A stretch of DNA of 64,000 nucleotides, taken from assembly GCA_033220425.1 (NCBI GenBank), contig CM065653.1, positions 3,286,001-3,350,000 on the forward strand. The letters run 5' to 3'. The notes beneath the pieces were generated by a model. The model saw only the letters and a list, made by a program, of their open reading frames with translations. It was not told the DNA's origin and did not search any database. This document shows, one piece after another, positions 10,285 to 18,836 of this stretch. Each line of letters opens with the position of its first letter. Within the stretch, counting starts at the first letter, position 1. The position numbers and the translations under genes are program-made. Source of the DNA: Lepraria neglecta. Taxonomy: Eukaryota > Ascomycota > Lecanoromycetes > Lecanorales > Stereocaulaceae.

Positions 10285-11937
10285 CTACCGCTTCTCCCAA
10301 ACAAGCCCCACACTCCCCGCCTTCTTCTTTAGCTGCAACGTAATCTTCACCTCCGAATCCACCACATAATCCATCACCCGCTTCTTCGCCTCCATTCCAC
10401 TCTCTCCCTCCAACACCTTCGGCCGGACCCTCCATTTCCCAAACAACGTAGCAAGCACCGCCACGAACTCCACCTGCGAGAATTTCTTCCCGGCACAAAT
10501 ACGCGGGCCGTCGGCCCAGGGAATGAATGTCCCTTTGCCTCCAGGCGGATCCTTCAGTGTCTCGTTGACGCTGGAAGGAGAAGAGGATGAAGTTATCCAG
10601 CGATCTGGTAGCCATTGTAGGGTATCTTCGCCCCAGTATTTGGGGAGCGTGTGGACTGCTACCTGGTTTATGTCTACGTGGGTATGTGCGGGTATGATGT
10701 ACGACTTTCCACCAATGGTCAAGGGTTGAGGGGTATTGTTTGTGTATTTGGGGAGAACGGTGGTGGGGCCCCAGAGGCGGAGGGTTTCGTACATCATTGC
10801 TAGACAGCGTTTTAATTGCGGGAAGCAGTCCTCGTAGTTTAATGTTTCTTGATCGCCGAGCACGCGGTTTATTTCTTCGTGGAGCCAGTCTTGGTAGGTT
10901 GGGTAGACTGCTAGGAGGTGGATTGCGAAGGCCAGTGTATTGGCCGTGGACTCGTGGCCTGCGAGGTTGTAGAAGAAAATGTTGCCTAGGATTTCGGAAT
11001 CTGTGAGGGCGTGCTCGTTCACTTGGTCTGAAGCACGGACGAGGGAGCTTATTAGATTGCCGGTATTCACGTCCCATTTGTTCACGAGATTGCGTTCTTG
11101 AGAGAGCATTTCTGTCATGTAGGCTTTGAATTCTGTGATGGCGGTGCCTATGCGACGAACTCTAGGTGGCATGCAGGGCAGTGTGAAAAAGTTGAGAGGG
11201 AAAATGAGGATGGGAACGATGTCGCTGACGACGCCCGCTAGAGCGTCACGATAGCTCAGGGTGTGGCCCGCGGGAAGCCTACCAGAGCCAGGTTTGAAGG
11301 AGTAGTACATCCCGAAACCGGCTGAGGTGAGGACATACAGGGCCAAAGTTATGGTGTCGTGGGTTGTACTGTTGGTGCCATTTTTGTTGCACTCTGACCA
11401 CTCATTGAGCATATCCTGGGCTTGTCGTAGAGATTCGTTCCACACGAGACCGCTATTTCGCTCGTTGAAAGGCGGCGTGGTGATTTTCCGATGGCGTTGC
11501 CACTCCGCTCCTTCCACCGTGTCGACATTCTTGCCATAGAATTCAAGTGGCTTGTAAAACGCGAGTGGCTTTGGGAAATCTTTTCTTCTGGAAAGGATCA
11601 AATCGATTGCTTCGCCATCCGCAATATACAACTCGATTGTGCTGGGATTGACGACGACGAATGCAGGTCCGAGTTTCTCGTGGATGCGGTATTTGTCATG
11701 GTAGGGCCATCCGAAGTATATGTACCGTACGAAGCCTGTGATATCCCATGGTGATGACTTGAGATAGGGGACGAGGTGCTGATGGGAAAGGACCCATACT
11801 AGGTTACCGGGGTTTATGGGGCTGATTATGATGGGGAGGTTGAGTTTGCGGGCTTTGATGTAATTTTTGAGGAGTGTGTATGCTGACCATAGGAAATAGG
11901 TAAGTGCGGACAGTGAGATGATGGAGAGCCAGGACAT
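10285..11937 (-). CDS. Cytochrome P450 monooxygenase
   Basis: An intronless 550-residue P450. The N-terminus has one membrane helix (LSIISLSALTYFLWSAYTLL), so it should sit in the endoplasmic reticulum with the catalytic domain facing the cytosol. Visible motifs, in order: the C-helix WQRHRK (W-x-x-x-R) near residue 145, the I-helix oxygen-activation motif AGHEST near 320, the K-helix ETLR (ExxR) near 380, the PxRW-like PDRW near 440, and the heme loop FIPWADGPRICAGKKFS with its cysteine ligand near 479. Length is slightly above the typical 500-530. AGHES replaces the common AG-x-D/E-T, still compatible with function. Family and substrate cannot be assigned by eye. No redox partner or other biosynthetic gene is adjacent. 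A Mutator-like element lies about 150 bp upstream of its start, within the promoter region. Confidence 0.92.
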   Translation of the reverse strand: MSWLSIISLSALTYFLWSAYTLLKNYIKARKLNLPIIISPINPGNLVWVLSHQHLVPYLKSSPWDITGFVRYIYFGWPYHDKYRIHEKLGPAFVVVNPSTIELYIADGEAIDLILSRRKDFPKPLAFYKPLEFYGKNVDTVEGAEWQRHRKITTPPFNERNSGLVWNESLRQAQDMLNEWSECNKNGTNSTTHDTITLALYVLTSAGFGMYYSFKPGSGRLPAGHTLSYRDALAGVVSDIVPILIFPLNFFTLPCMPPRVRRIGTAITEFKAYMTEMLSQERNLVNKWDVNTGNLISSLVRASDQVNEHALTDSEILGNIFFYNLAGHESTANTLAFAIHLLAVYPTYQDWLHEEINRVLGDQETLNYEDCFPQLKRCLAMMYETLRLWGPTTVLPKYTNNTPQPLTIGGKSYIIPAHTHVDINQVAVHTLPKYWGEDTLQWLPDRWITSSSSPSSVNETLKDPPGGKGTFIPWADGPRICAGKKFSQVEFVAVLATLFGKWRVRPKVLEGESGMEAKKRVMDYVVDSEVKITLQLKKKAGSVGLVWEKR

Positions 11938-12143
11938 GTTGATGAAGTGGACAGTGGACTTTGTTGAGAATGAGAGACTTAATAAAGAGAAGTTTGTTAT
12001 TAGCCATTAGGTTCAACACCGAATATACGCGCTCAAAGACCAGAGGAGCGCCAGATCGAGTACCTTGTACTACGCAGATTATATTTAGGCAAATGATCAA
12101 TGCACACCCCTATTCGATGCCCGCACACCCCCAACTTTATGCA

Positions 12144-12409
12144 TGGTTCCAGGTTGATACTTAATGGTATTAGGTTCGATTCCTAATGGCGCTGGTACAA
12201 TGGGTGTTGCTGTTTAGCGTTCTTCTTTGGCAGCGCCATTAGCCGCAGGTCTTTAAAGTTCTTAACCGGGAACAGCCGTTGGTTCGAAATCCGTGCAGTG
12301 ATCCTGCGAAATATTCAGTTGGTTGGCTTACCGTCCGGGGCGGACGCCTGTTGGTTGTGGTCGTGGTTCCAGGTTGATAATTAATGGTATTAGGTTCGAT
12401 TCCTAATGG
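12144..12409. repeat. 46-bp subterminal direct repeat in the MULE left arm
   Basis: The block starting TGGTTCCAGGTTGATA occurs at 12144-12189 and again at 12364-12409, with a third, inverted copy at 13044-13089. The left arm therefore carries a duplication with about 174 bp of unrelated sequence between copies. Each copy contains TTAGG-TTCGATT-CCTAA, a perfect 5-bp stem with 7-nt loop matching the tRNA T-arm / Pol III B-box pattern. Confidence 0.7.
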
Positions 12410-12630
12410 TGTTGCTGTTTTGCGTTCTTCTTCACACCCCCCTAAATTAGGCTTAGTGCTGCCAAGATTACCCCCAGAGCAACCCCCCTTAACTGCAAGC
12501 TCCGGGGAAAGCTCGGGGGGGGGTACAACCCTAGCCCTAAAGCCTAATTCGGTTAGCGCAATCGCCCCTAGTGGACGTATATTCAAATATTCAAAACACA
12601 ATGAACCCACCATGAACTACATATGCAGCT

Positions 12631-12858
12631 ATGAGTCTTGCGCCTCCGCCAGAGGACTTTAGAGCTCCTACACTGGAGCTTATGGTCCTCCAGATCCAAC
12701 GCCACACCCAGCGCCACGGCTACGCTGTCACCAAAAAGCGCACTAAAAAGAGAGGATCTCCATTATACGTCTACAAAGCCTGGCTACACTGTGACCGTTC
12801 TAGGGAAGACAGAGGTATTGGGGGGCTTGGAGTACGTGTGCATACCGGCTCTAGATAG
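12631..12858 (+). pseudogene. Fragment of MULE transposase N-terminus (FAR1-like domain)
   Basis: The frame reads PPEDFRAPTLELMVLQIQ..TQRHGYAVTKKRTKKR...YKAWLHCDRSRE. The order DF - E/L-rich helix - HGYAV - KR(S/T)KK - Y-K-x-x-L-x-CDR is the start of the WRKY-GCM1/FAR1-type DNA-binding domain in fungal Mutator-like transposases. It stops after 76 codons; the catalytic MULE domain is missing. It lies between the inverted repeats of the element described at 12087-13146. The assignment rests on motif memory only. Confidence 0.55.
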
Positions 12859-13222
12859 TTCCTTAGACAGATTAAGTACCTGGTTCTAAGCAAATGTTGA
12901 CCTTTTGGCCTATCATATTTGTGCGTCCGTGCCCCGGAGCCGCCCCCGGAGCTTGCAGTTAGGGGTATCTCTGGGGGTTAGTTTTGGCAGCGCTAAGCCC
13001 AATTTAGGGTGGTGTGCATGCATAAAGAAGAAAGCTACCAGCGCCATTAGGAATCGAACCTAATACCATTAAGTATCAACCTGGAACCATGCATAAAGTT
13101 GGGGGTGTGCGGGCATCAAATAGGGGTGTGCATTGATCCTTTGCCTATATTTATAGGCACTTCTACAAGTCAACGGTCCACTTACTTCAAGCTTCTCGTA
13201 ATTATCCAGATTACACAAGACA

Positions 13223-13705
13223 ATGGATCCCTCCACTCTCGTCAGCACATTCAACGCCCTCCCCCGCAACCGTCTCTCCCCCTCCGGCTCCGTCCCAAAC
13301 CACTGGCACATCTCCCTCCGACACGTCCCCCTCTCCCCACCAGGCCACCTCCTCTACATCATCAACCCCCAAGCGCGCTTCGTCCACGTCGAGGGCCCCC
13401 TACACTCTGACTATAACACCGCAAGCACAGAACTAAAGGCAAGCATGTGGGCTATGTTGCTGCTGAAAGCTTTCATTGAGGGATTGGGGAGTGGTAGTGC
13501 AGGGAGTGTGGGCAGGCCGTGGAGCTGGGTGAGCAATGATGCTGAGATGGCGGGGGCAGTGGGAGAGACATTAAGAAGGATGGGTGTTACGGCGCCGGAG
13601 GGAATGGGGGTGGCTGGGGAGGAGGAGAATGCGATTGCTGATGAGGAGTGGGAGAGGTTTTTTGGGCTGTTGAAGGGTCAGGTTAGGGGAGGAGGGCAGC
13701 AGTGA
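13223..13705 (+). CDS. Conserved-looking hypothetical protein, 160 aa
   Basis: An intronless frame with C-ending codons in the first third and a good start context (ACAATGG). The N-terminal half has HWHISLRHVPL and LLYIINPQARFVHVEGP, which read like beta-strands. Then comes NTASTELKASMWAMLLLKAFIEGL, a probable amphipathic helix, followed by RPWSWVSNDAEMAGAVGETLRRMGV. The end is Gly/Glu-rich and probably disordered. No signal peptide or membrane segment is present. I do not recognise the family. Its start lies only 77 bp beyond the inverted-repeat end of the MULE, so part of its promoter may be transposon-derived. Confidence 0.6.
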   Translation: MDPSTLVSTFNALPRNRLSPSGSVPNHWHISLRHVPLSPPGHLLYIINPQARFVHVEGPLHSDYNTASTELKASMWAMLLLKAFIEGLGSGSAGSVGRPWSWVSNDAEMAGAVGETLRRMGVTAPEGMGVAGEEENAIADEEWERFFGLLKGQVRGGGQQ

Positions 13706-14198
13706 TGAGGAAGCGGGTATGATTAACGATTATTCGCTTGCTCGGTGTTTTTGCACCAGCTCAAGTATCCCGTGACTGTGGGATGAACTACGAGGGTTTA
13801 TGAAGCAAGTGTATGATGGAATGGCATCGTTTCTGGGAATGAACACTGCTGTATTACAATTGGAGCTTATGAGGGCATGTAGGTGGGGTGTAGTAGGGCC
13901 CAATGGAGCATCGATGGCTCTCTGATGGAAAAGGATGAGGCAGCAACTACGAGAGAATGAGTGGAACTCACATAGTCCCACGGCCATTTTGGCAGTGCTC
14001 CTTTTGATCTCCACGACCTCAGCAATTAGAGAAAATAGTGGTATATGACATGATACTAGAAATCAAGTCTATAGTAGAGCTATCGACACGATCGCTTAGA
14101 TGTTGGTCAGGTGGTAGTAGTCCCAATGCGCCATCGCTTTGCCATCCGCGTAGCACGAATCCTGTCTCCATTTCTTCCACCTCCCCTTTATTAAGGCG
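13706..14198. other. Convergent intergenic region
   Basis: It contains the 3' ends of the hypothetical gene and the Ras-like gene. Nothing else is recognised. Confidence 0.5.
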
Positions 14199-15235
14199 TT
14201 AGAGAATATTACACCGCTGCTTCCCCGTATGCATCATCAACCTCTTCTTGGCCGGCTGTTTCCGTCTCCCTGGCCTGTTCACCCTCTCTCCTCTCTCCAT
14301 CTCCCTGATCTGCCGTGTAGCCACATCTTTCCTGATGATTTGTCGGCACAGATCCACAAACGCTTCGTCGACGTTATTTCTTCTTCTTGCTGATGTCTCA
14401 TAGTATGGGGCGTTGTTCCATGATTGGGAGACACTGAAGGCGCGGGAGCGAGAGACGGCGCGGTCTTCTTCGAGGTCGGACTTATTCCCGACAATTACAA
14501 GAGGTATGAGTGGATCATCCTTTATGCGGACGATTTGGTCGCGGAGTTCGTGTAATTCGGTTAGGGAGGAGAGGGATGTTATGCTGAAGACTAGGAGGAA
14601 GCCTTGGCCGGATTTCATGTAGAGTTCTCTGGAAGGTACTCGATCAGGAAGGTTCATTAAGGAGTCGATAGGAGCGTAGGGTACCTCATCGCTGCTAGAA
14701 ATCGATCAGCATGATATTCAAGCAAGTGGGAGCAGCAATCAGAAGTGGACACTTACTGAACTGTTCCGTGCCAGCGGTGTCCAATCTAGAGATTCATCAG
14801 TATCATGTACTCATCGCTGCTCGATAATTCGTACATCTCTAATATACATTGACGACCCTAATCCACGTTAGCAAACATGTCCCGGCTCCACACACGGAGA
14901 TCGCCGTCACCCACATCAACTTCGATTTGCTTCCGGTATGAATCTTCGATCGTGGGATCGTAGCTCTCTATCCACACATTCTGTACGAATTGCGCTGATC
15001 TTCTGTGAGCAAATTGCTTCTTAGCAGCGCGTCATCGTCACGGAGAGGCCGACCTGTGAGACAGCTCTTGCCCACACCACCTATCCAGCTTGAAGTCAGC
15101 GAGCATCTGCGAAAACAATGTCCAGAGGACGTACCAGCTCCCAGCACCACGATATGGTACTCCCTTCTAGCGAATGGCGGTCAGTCGAGGTCATCCGCTT
15201 CGGGACCGTGGACTGATGACACACCTCTGCGACAT
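14199..15235 (-). CDS. Ras-family small GTPase of the RSR1/Krev-1 (Rap) type
   Basis: A 213-residue GTPase. Eight exons are deduced on the minus strand: 15235-15225, 15166-15135, 15080-15054, 14994-14915, 14857-14835, 14785-14757, 14694-14685 and 14628-14199. Every border is GT-AG and the phases restore an uninterrupted Ras fold. Motifs: P-loop GAGGVGKS created across intron 2, effector loop YDPTIEDSY, switch [15 protein letters not shown] assembled from exons 6-8, NKSD for guanine specificity, and ETSA. The effector loop and the hypervariable basic tail followed by CNIL (CaaX prenylation box) fit RSR1/BUD1/Krev-1, which marks sites of polarised growth at the plasma membrane. [15 protein letters not shown] is typical. 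Exon 7 is only 10 nt. The ATG at 15233-15235 is chosen because [15 protein letters not shown] matches the family start. Confidence 0.9.
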
Positions 15236-15902
15236 TGTATATTTCCTCCAGGATGACCTGGCTCTTTTCCTCCGTTCTTGAACGACACCTCAGCGAATCC
15301 TCACTCTTCAGATTCTCGTCCGAAAGACAGCTTTGCAGGCAAGACGCGGTAGTTGCCGTAAGCGTCGATAATCAAGGCCGAGTCTCGTCACGATCATTTG
15401 GCTAGCCGTGCGCTGTCAGATGGCTCGAGCGATGTCAAGAGCAGTGGTGGTAGGGATCGGGCAGAGCAGGAGGAGGTCATAGCAATTTTGGAGGTGAAAA
15501 GAGCATGGGTGCTGGGATCAGGTGCGAATATGTACAAAAAATCCTTCCAGGGCTGGAATTGGAGCGCAAGACACTCGCCCGTAAGCCTTTCAGGTTTGAC
15601 TGGCCTAGATCCCAGAATTGGGACCCAAAGAGACCAGACCCGGCAGTTACTTTAGTCCGCGGGAGATCGTCATGGGTCAGCCTTAGAATCCTTCCGAAAC
15701 AGTCTGCTGGAGAAAGCCTGGAGAAACACCTATCGAAACACCTTACCGAAACACCTTCGATTATTCACCTCAAACTCACATCACTACACCGACTATCCTC
15801 CCACGACCTGCCACTTGCATTGGCTAATGCACATTAAATATCTCAGAAGGGAAATGCTTGCTTCTGCACACCCTCATTCATTATCGCCCTCCCGGGATTT
15901 CC
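15236..15902. other. Divergent intergenic region
   Basis: It holds the Ras-gene promoter. Around 15715-15770 the near-repeat GAAACACCT(T) occurs three times. No gene is recognised. Confidence 0.4.
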
Positions 15903-16643
15903 ATGAATTCGTCATCTCCCGCCGAATCCCACGAACCTCGCGCTACCAATCGATCTTCTACTCCCACCATGCCAGGCTTCCTCGACCTGCCTCAGGAGAT
16001 TCGCCTACAAATTTTCCGCGAGCTCATTCTCCCCAACCAACCTTTTCAGCACACATCGTGGCCATTTTGCAGCTAAACCGCCATTTCGCTACCATACTTC
16101 AATTCTCCGCGTCAGCCAACAGGTTAGTCGCGAGGCACGAAGAGTCTTCGCTGGAGACTCGGAACACCCCTGGGAAATATGTATCAAGCCCTCGACCGTG
16201 AACGTGAGGATTCCGAGATGGAAGGCCCATCTCGACGCTCTACAGCTTCTACCGTGCATGCTTCAATCAACCCACATCAACATCGATTACGCGATGTTTT
16301 TGAGAGGAAAGGAATGTTTATACCAATTCCAGCGCAAGACCTGTGGTCCGGTATCGATCGCATATGCCGGACGTTGTCTGCGGTGCCAATCGCTCGAAAC
16401 ATTGGGATAAACTGGACTGATGCTACTGTTAGTGGGAGCTAGGAAATGACTGGTCGCTACCTTCAACCTTTGGCCATGTTTCCTGTGAACTGCTCTTCCC
16501 GCATCGATCATTTAAATTGGACTCAACGGAGACTATCCTCATCCCAGAGTTTGTTTCTTTACCTAACCAAGGTTACCGGACGAGTCCCCACTGGGGTACC
16601 ACAGCCTAGCTTTAAACGGCCTTTTATTCGAAAGAACGCATAA
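15903..16643 (+). pseudogene. Broken F-box/2EXR-like gene
   Basis: The start MNSSSPAES...MPGFLDLPQEIRLQIFRELILP is the typical opening of the fungal F-box-like/2EXR family (LP-x-E-I-R-x-x-I). That frame stops at 16074. One base further over, the frame reads YHTSILRVSQQVSREARRVF...WEICIKPSTVNV, the expected next segment with family signature LRVSQQVSREA. It then stops at 16408, and the remaining similarity (IGINWTDA, then after a TAG FPVNCSSRIDHLNW) lies in the first frame again. I find no GT-AG introns that could join these pieces. At least two frame changes and one internal stop mark this as a relic. Function of intact relatives: presumed adaptor or scaffold, mostly unstudied. Confidence 0.55.
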
Positions 16644-17175
16644 TGTTAGGGATTATGCCTAGTTCATACCCAAAATTGAATATGATGAGAAATCGTGATA
16701 CCGCTCAAAAATTGTTCCACACAAGTGCCATGGTAATTTTGATTCAAAAATTTCCATTTGTCAGCTCGGGTTACATGAACACGATGATCTGGCTTATTCA
16801 AGAACAGTATCAAATTTGACGCTGCTAACTCAGACAGTCAACCGAGAAACATTCCCGAGTCGAAATTGGAGGCACGAATTGAACTCAATAGTGGCTCAAT
16901 ACTGGGAGACTACCTAGTCCAAATTCTCGCATGAAAGTTCATATCTCCCTCATTGAACGTCAGAAGTGCGCCAACATAACTCCTATCACCTTGGCTCCCA
17001 GAAAGTCGGCTCTAAGGTCTGTGGGCTTACTCACGTGACCAATTCGTTGGCCAATCAGAAATTGATGATGTCAATCACCTCAATCCAAGCCATAGAGTTT
17101 TAGGTGAAAGGTGGGGATACCTCAGAATAGGCAAAACTCGCAGGGTACTCAGACACCTTCAGCCAAGCACCCAAC
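16644..17175. other. Intergenic, nothing recognisable
   Basis: Slightly AT-rich. It holds the promoter of the hydrolase gene. Confidence 0.45.
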
Positions 17176-18180
17176 ATGCCTCGAGGACCCCACGACGCCA
17201 CAGACATACAGTTCTATGAGATTCCCTCATTCACCTTCACTATTGGTGCGACGCTACCCATCAAAGTCGCCTACCGCTCCTACAACCCGTCTGCAAAAAA
17301 GGCAGCCTGCATACCCACGTGTTACGGTGGTAGAATCAATACTACCCTCAACTTCACAGAAGACAATGCCGCCCTTTCCTCCCACCACGTCGTTGTGATC
17401 GCCATGCTCGGCAATGGCGAATCTTCCTCCCCGTCCAACACGCCCAACTTCCCCAAAAATCTCGACTACCGCGACTGCATACACGCTCAATACGAGCTCC
17501 TTACGAAACACCTCGGCATAAGCGAATTAGACGTCGTCTTAGGCTTCTCGATGGGCGGCCAACAAGCATATTACTGGGCCTCCATGTATCCCCACTTCGT
17601 GAAGAACGCAATCGTCATCTGCGGCTCAGCACGAACAAGCGGACACAACTACACTTTCCTCGAAGGACCCAAAACAGCCTTGATAAACAGCATTGACTAC
17701 ATGGACGGTAAATACAAGACCGAAGGCATCAAACCCCTTCGCGGTCTCCGCGCCTTCAGCAGAGCCTACTGCGCCTGGCTGACAAGCGGTGCTTGGTATC
17801 GCGAACGTCATTGGGAAAAATCACTGGGGTATAAAAGTATCGAAGACTACATAAAAGGCAACTCGGAACCAGCTTTCGAGGAATGGGACGCTGAAGACGT
17901 GCTCATATTAGCGCGGATGTGGCAAGCAGGCGATATAGGGACTACAAGGAATGATGGTGATTGTACGAAGGTGCTGGAGGGGATTGAGGCGAGGGTGCTT
18001 GTGATGCCGTCAAGGACGGATCAGTATTTCCTTGTGGCGGATAGTGAGGTTGAGATGAAGTATCTGCGGAAGGCGGAGCTGGCAGTTATTGAGACTGTCT
18101 GGGGACATATAGCTGGTGGTGGGGGGAATGAAGAGGATACGAGGTGGATGAGTGGGAGGATTGCGGAATTTTTGGGGTGA
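17176..18180 (+). CDS. Alpha/beta hydrolase of the homoserine O-acetyltransferase (MetX)-like family
   Basis: An intronless 334-residue alpha/beta-hydrolase fold protein. The nucleophile elbow is GFSMGGQQAYYW near residue 123. The acid is probably the Asp in MPSRTDQYF near 281, and the histidine lies in VWGHIAGGGG near 311, giving the full Ser-Asp-His triad. YRSYNPSAKKAACIPTCYGG and the AQYELLTKHLGI segment before the elbow are typical of MetX-like proteins. The genuine homoserine acetyltransferase is usually longer (about 480 residues) with additional lid motifs, so this shorter paralogue probably acts on another substrate; fungi have several such paralogues. No targeting signal is present. 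The start at 17176 has a plausible context (aacATGc). Confidence 0.82.
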   Translation: MPRGPHDATDIQFYEIPSFTFTIGATLPIKVAYRSYNPSAKKAACIPTCYGGRINTTLNFTEDNAALSSHHVVVIAMLGNGESSSPSNTPNFPKNLDYRDCIHAQYELLTKHLGISELDVVLGFSMGGQQAYYWASMYPHFVKNAIVICGSARTSGHNYTFLEGPKTALINSIDYMDGKYKTEGIKPLRGLRAFSRAYCAWLTSGAWYRERHWEKSLGYKSIEDYIKGNSEPAFEEWDAEDVLILARMWQAGDIGTTRNDGDCTKVLEGIEARVLVMPSRTDQYFLVADSEVEMKYLRKAELAVIETVWGHIAGGGGNEEDTRWMSGRIAEFLG

Positions 18181-18836
18181 CGGGGGAACTTGGAAGAGAA
18201 GTGGTGCTTGCCACGTGGCATAGTCAATGTCACGATGTTGGTATACTTTTTTTGAATACCAAGAATTTAGCAGTACAATGTTACAAGGTCTTCGCAGCGT
18301 GCTTGGTCCGTGCTTCATGAATTGTCTTCCATTCGTAAGTCCCATATGGGTATCCAGACCTGTGTTTGCTCGTCTTCGGCGGTTACGCCATCTGTTTCGG
18401 TTGCTCTCGAGCTTCTCATTGCTGCTATGGTGACCAGCCGTGGAACCCATGAGCTTCTCCTGTGCACTCCAAATCCTAGAAACCCCCCCCCCAGACGCGT
18501 TCGCCTCATCAGCTTAACAGGATGGTCAGCCTCCTTGCAAATCTCAGGAGGTGTCTTCGGAGCCTTGCAGTCCTCGCTCAGAAATTGTACAATAATGTCT
18601 CGCAGAAGCTGGTGTAAAGACAGGAAGGTGATCTCTTTCGGCTCAAGAGCTGCGTGAGTACTGAGCTATGCTCATGGTCTTAGCTGCACGAAGTCGCTTG
18701 AGGTAACACAGATAGATGAATAACTACCAAAGTCATAGCTTGTTGACCATATCCCAGGAAAGTACAAGGGCATGCCGCCTCTCATGCTCGTCCACTCATC
18801 AAGCGTGATTGCTTTCGACTTCGGCCCGTGGTGCTA
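18181..18836. other. Convergent intergenic region
   Basis: It contains two 3' ends. A run of nine C at 18484-18492 is the only oddity. Confidence 0.45.

Larger units (their letters stand above)
12087..13146 (+). mobile_element. Decayed Mutator-like (MULE) transposon with ~110-bp terminal inverted repeats
   Basis: The left end, 12087-12197, and right end, 13036-13146, are near-perfect reverse complements, starting AGGCAAAKGATCAATGCAC and running through a TGGTTCCAGGTTGATAC block. A second inner inverted pair, about 75 bp, lies at 12429-12503 and 12946-13018. The hexamer ATATTT flanks both sides (12081-12086 and 13147-13152), a possible short target duplication. The interior encodes a fragment resembling the FAR1-like N-terminus of fungal MULE transposases. 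No complete transposase remains, so the copy is non-autonomous. It sits between a divergent P450 and a hypothetical gene, in both promoters. Confidence 0.75.

Noticed and set aside
10211-11077. 288-codon minus-strand frame
   Set aside because: It overlaps the P450 gene in another frame and is Arg/Pro-rich with no motifs; a shadow of the real gene.
12280-12310. Possible tRNA gene around GGTTCGAAATCC in the MULE left arm
   Set aside because: No acceptor, D or anticodon arm can be folded at proper distance; the B-box-like string alone is insufficient.
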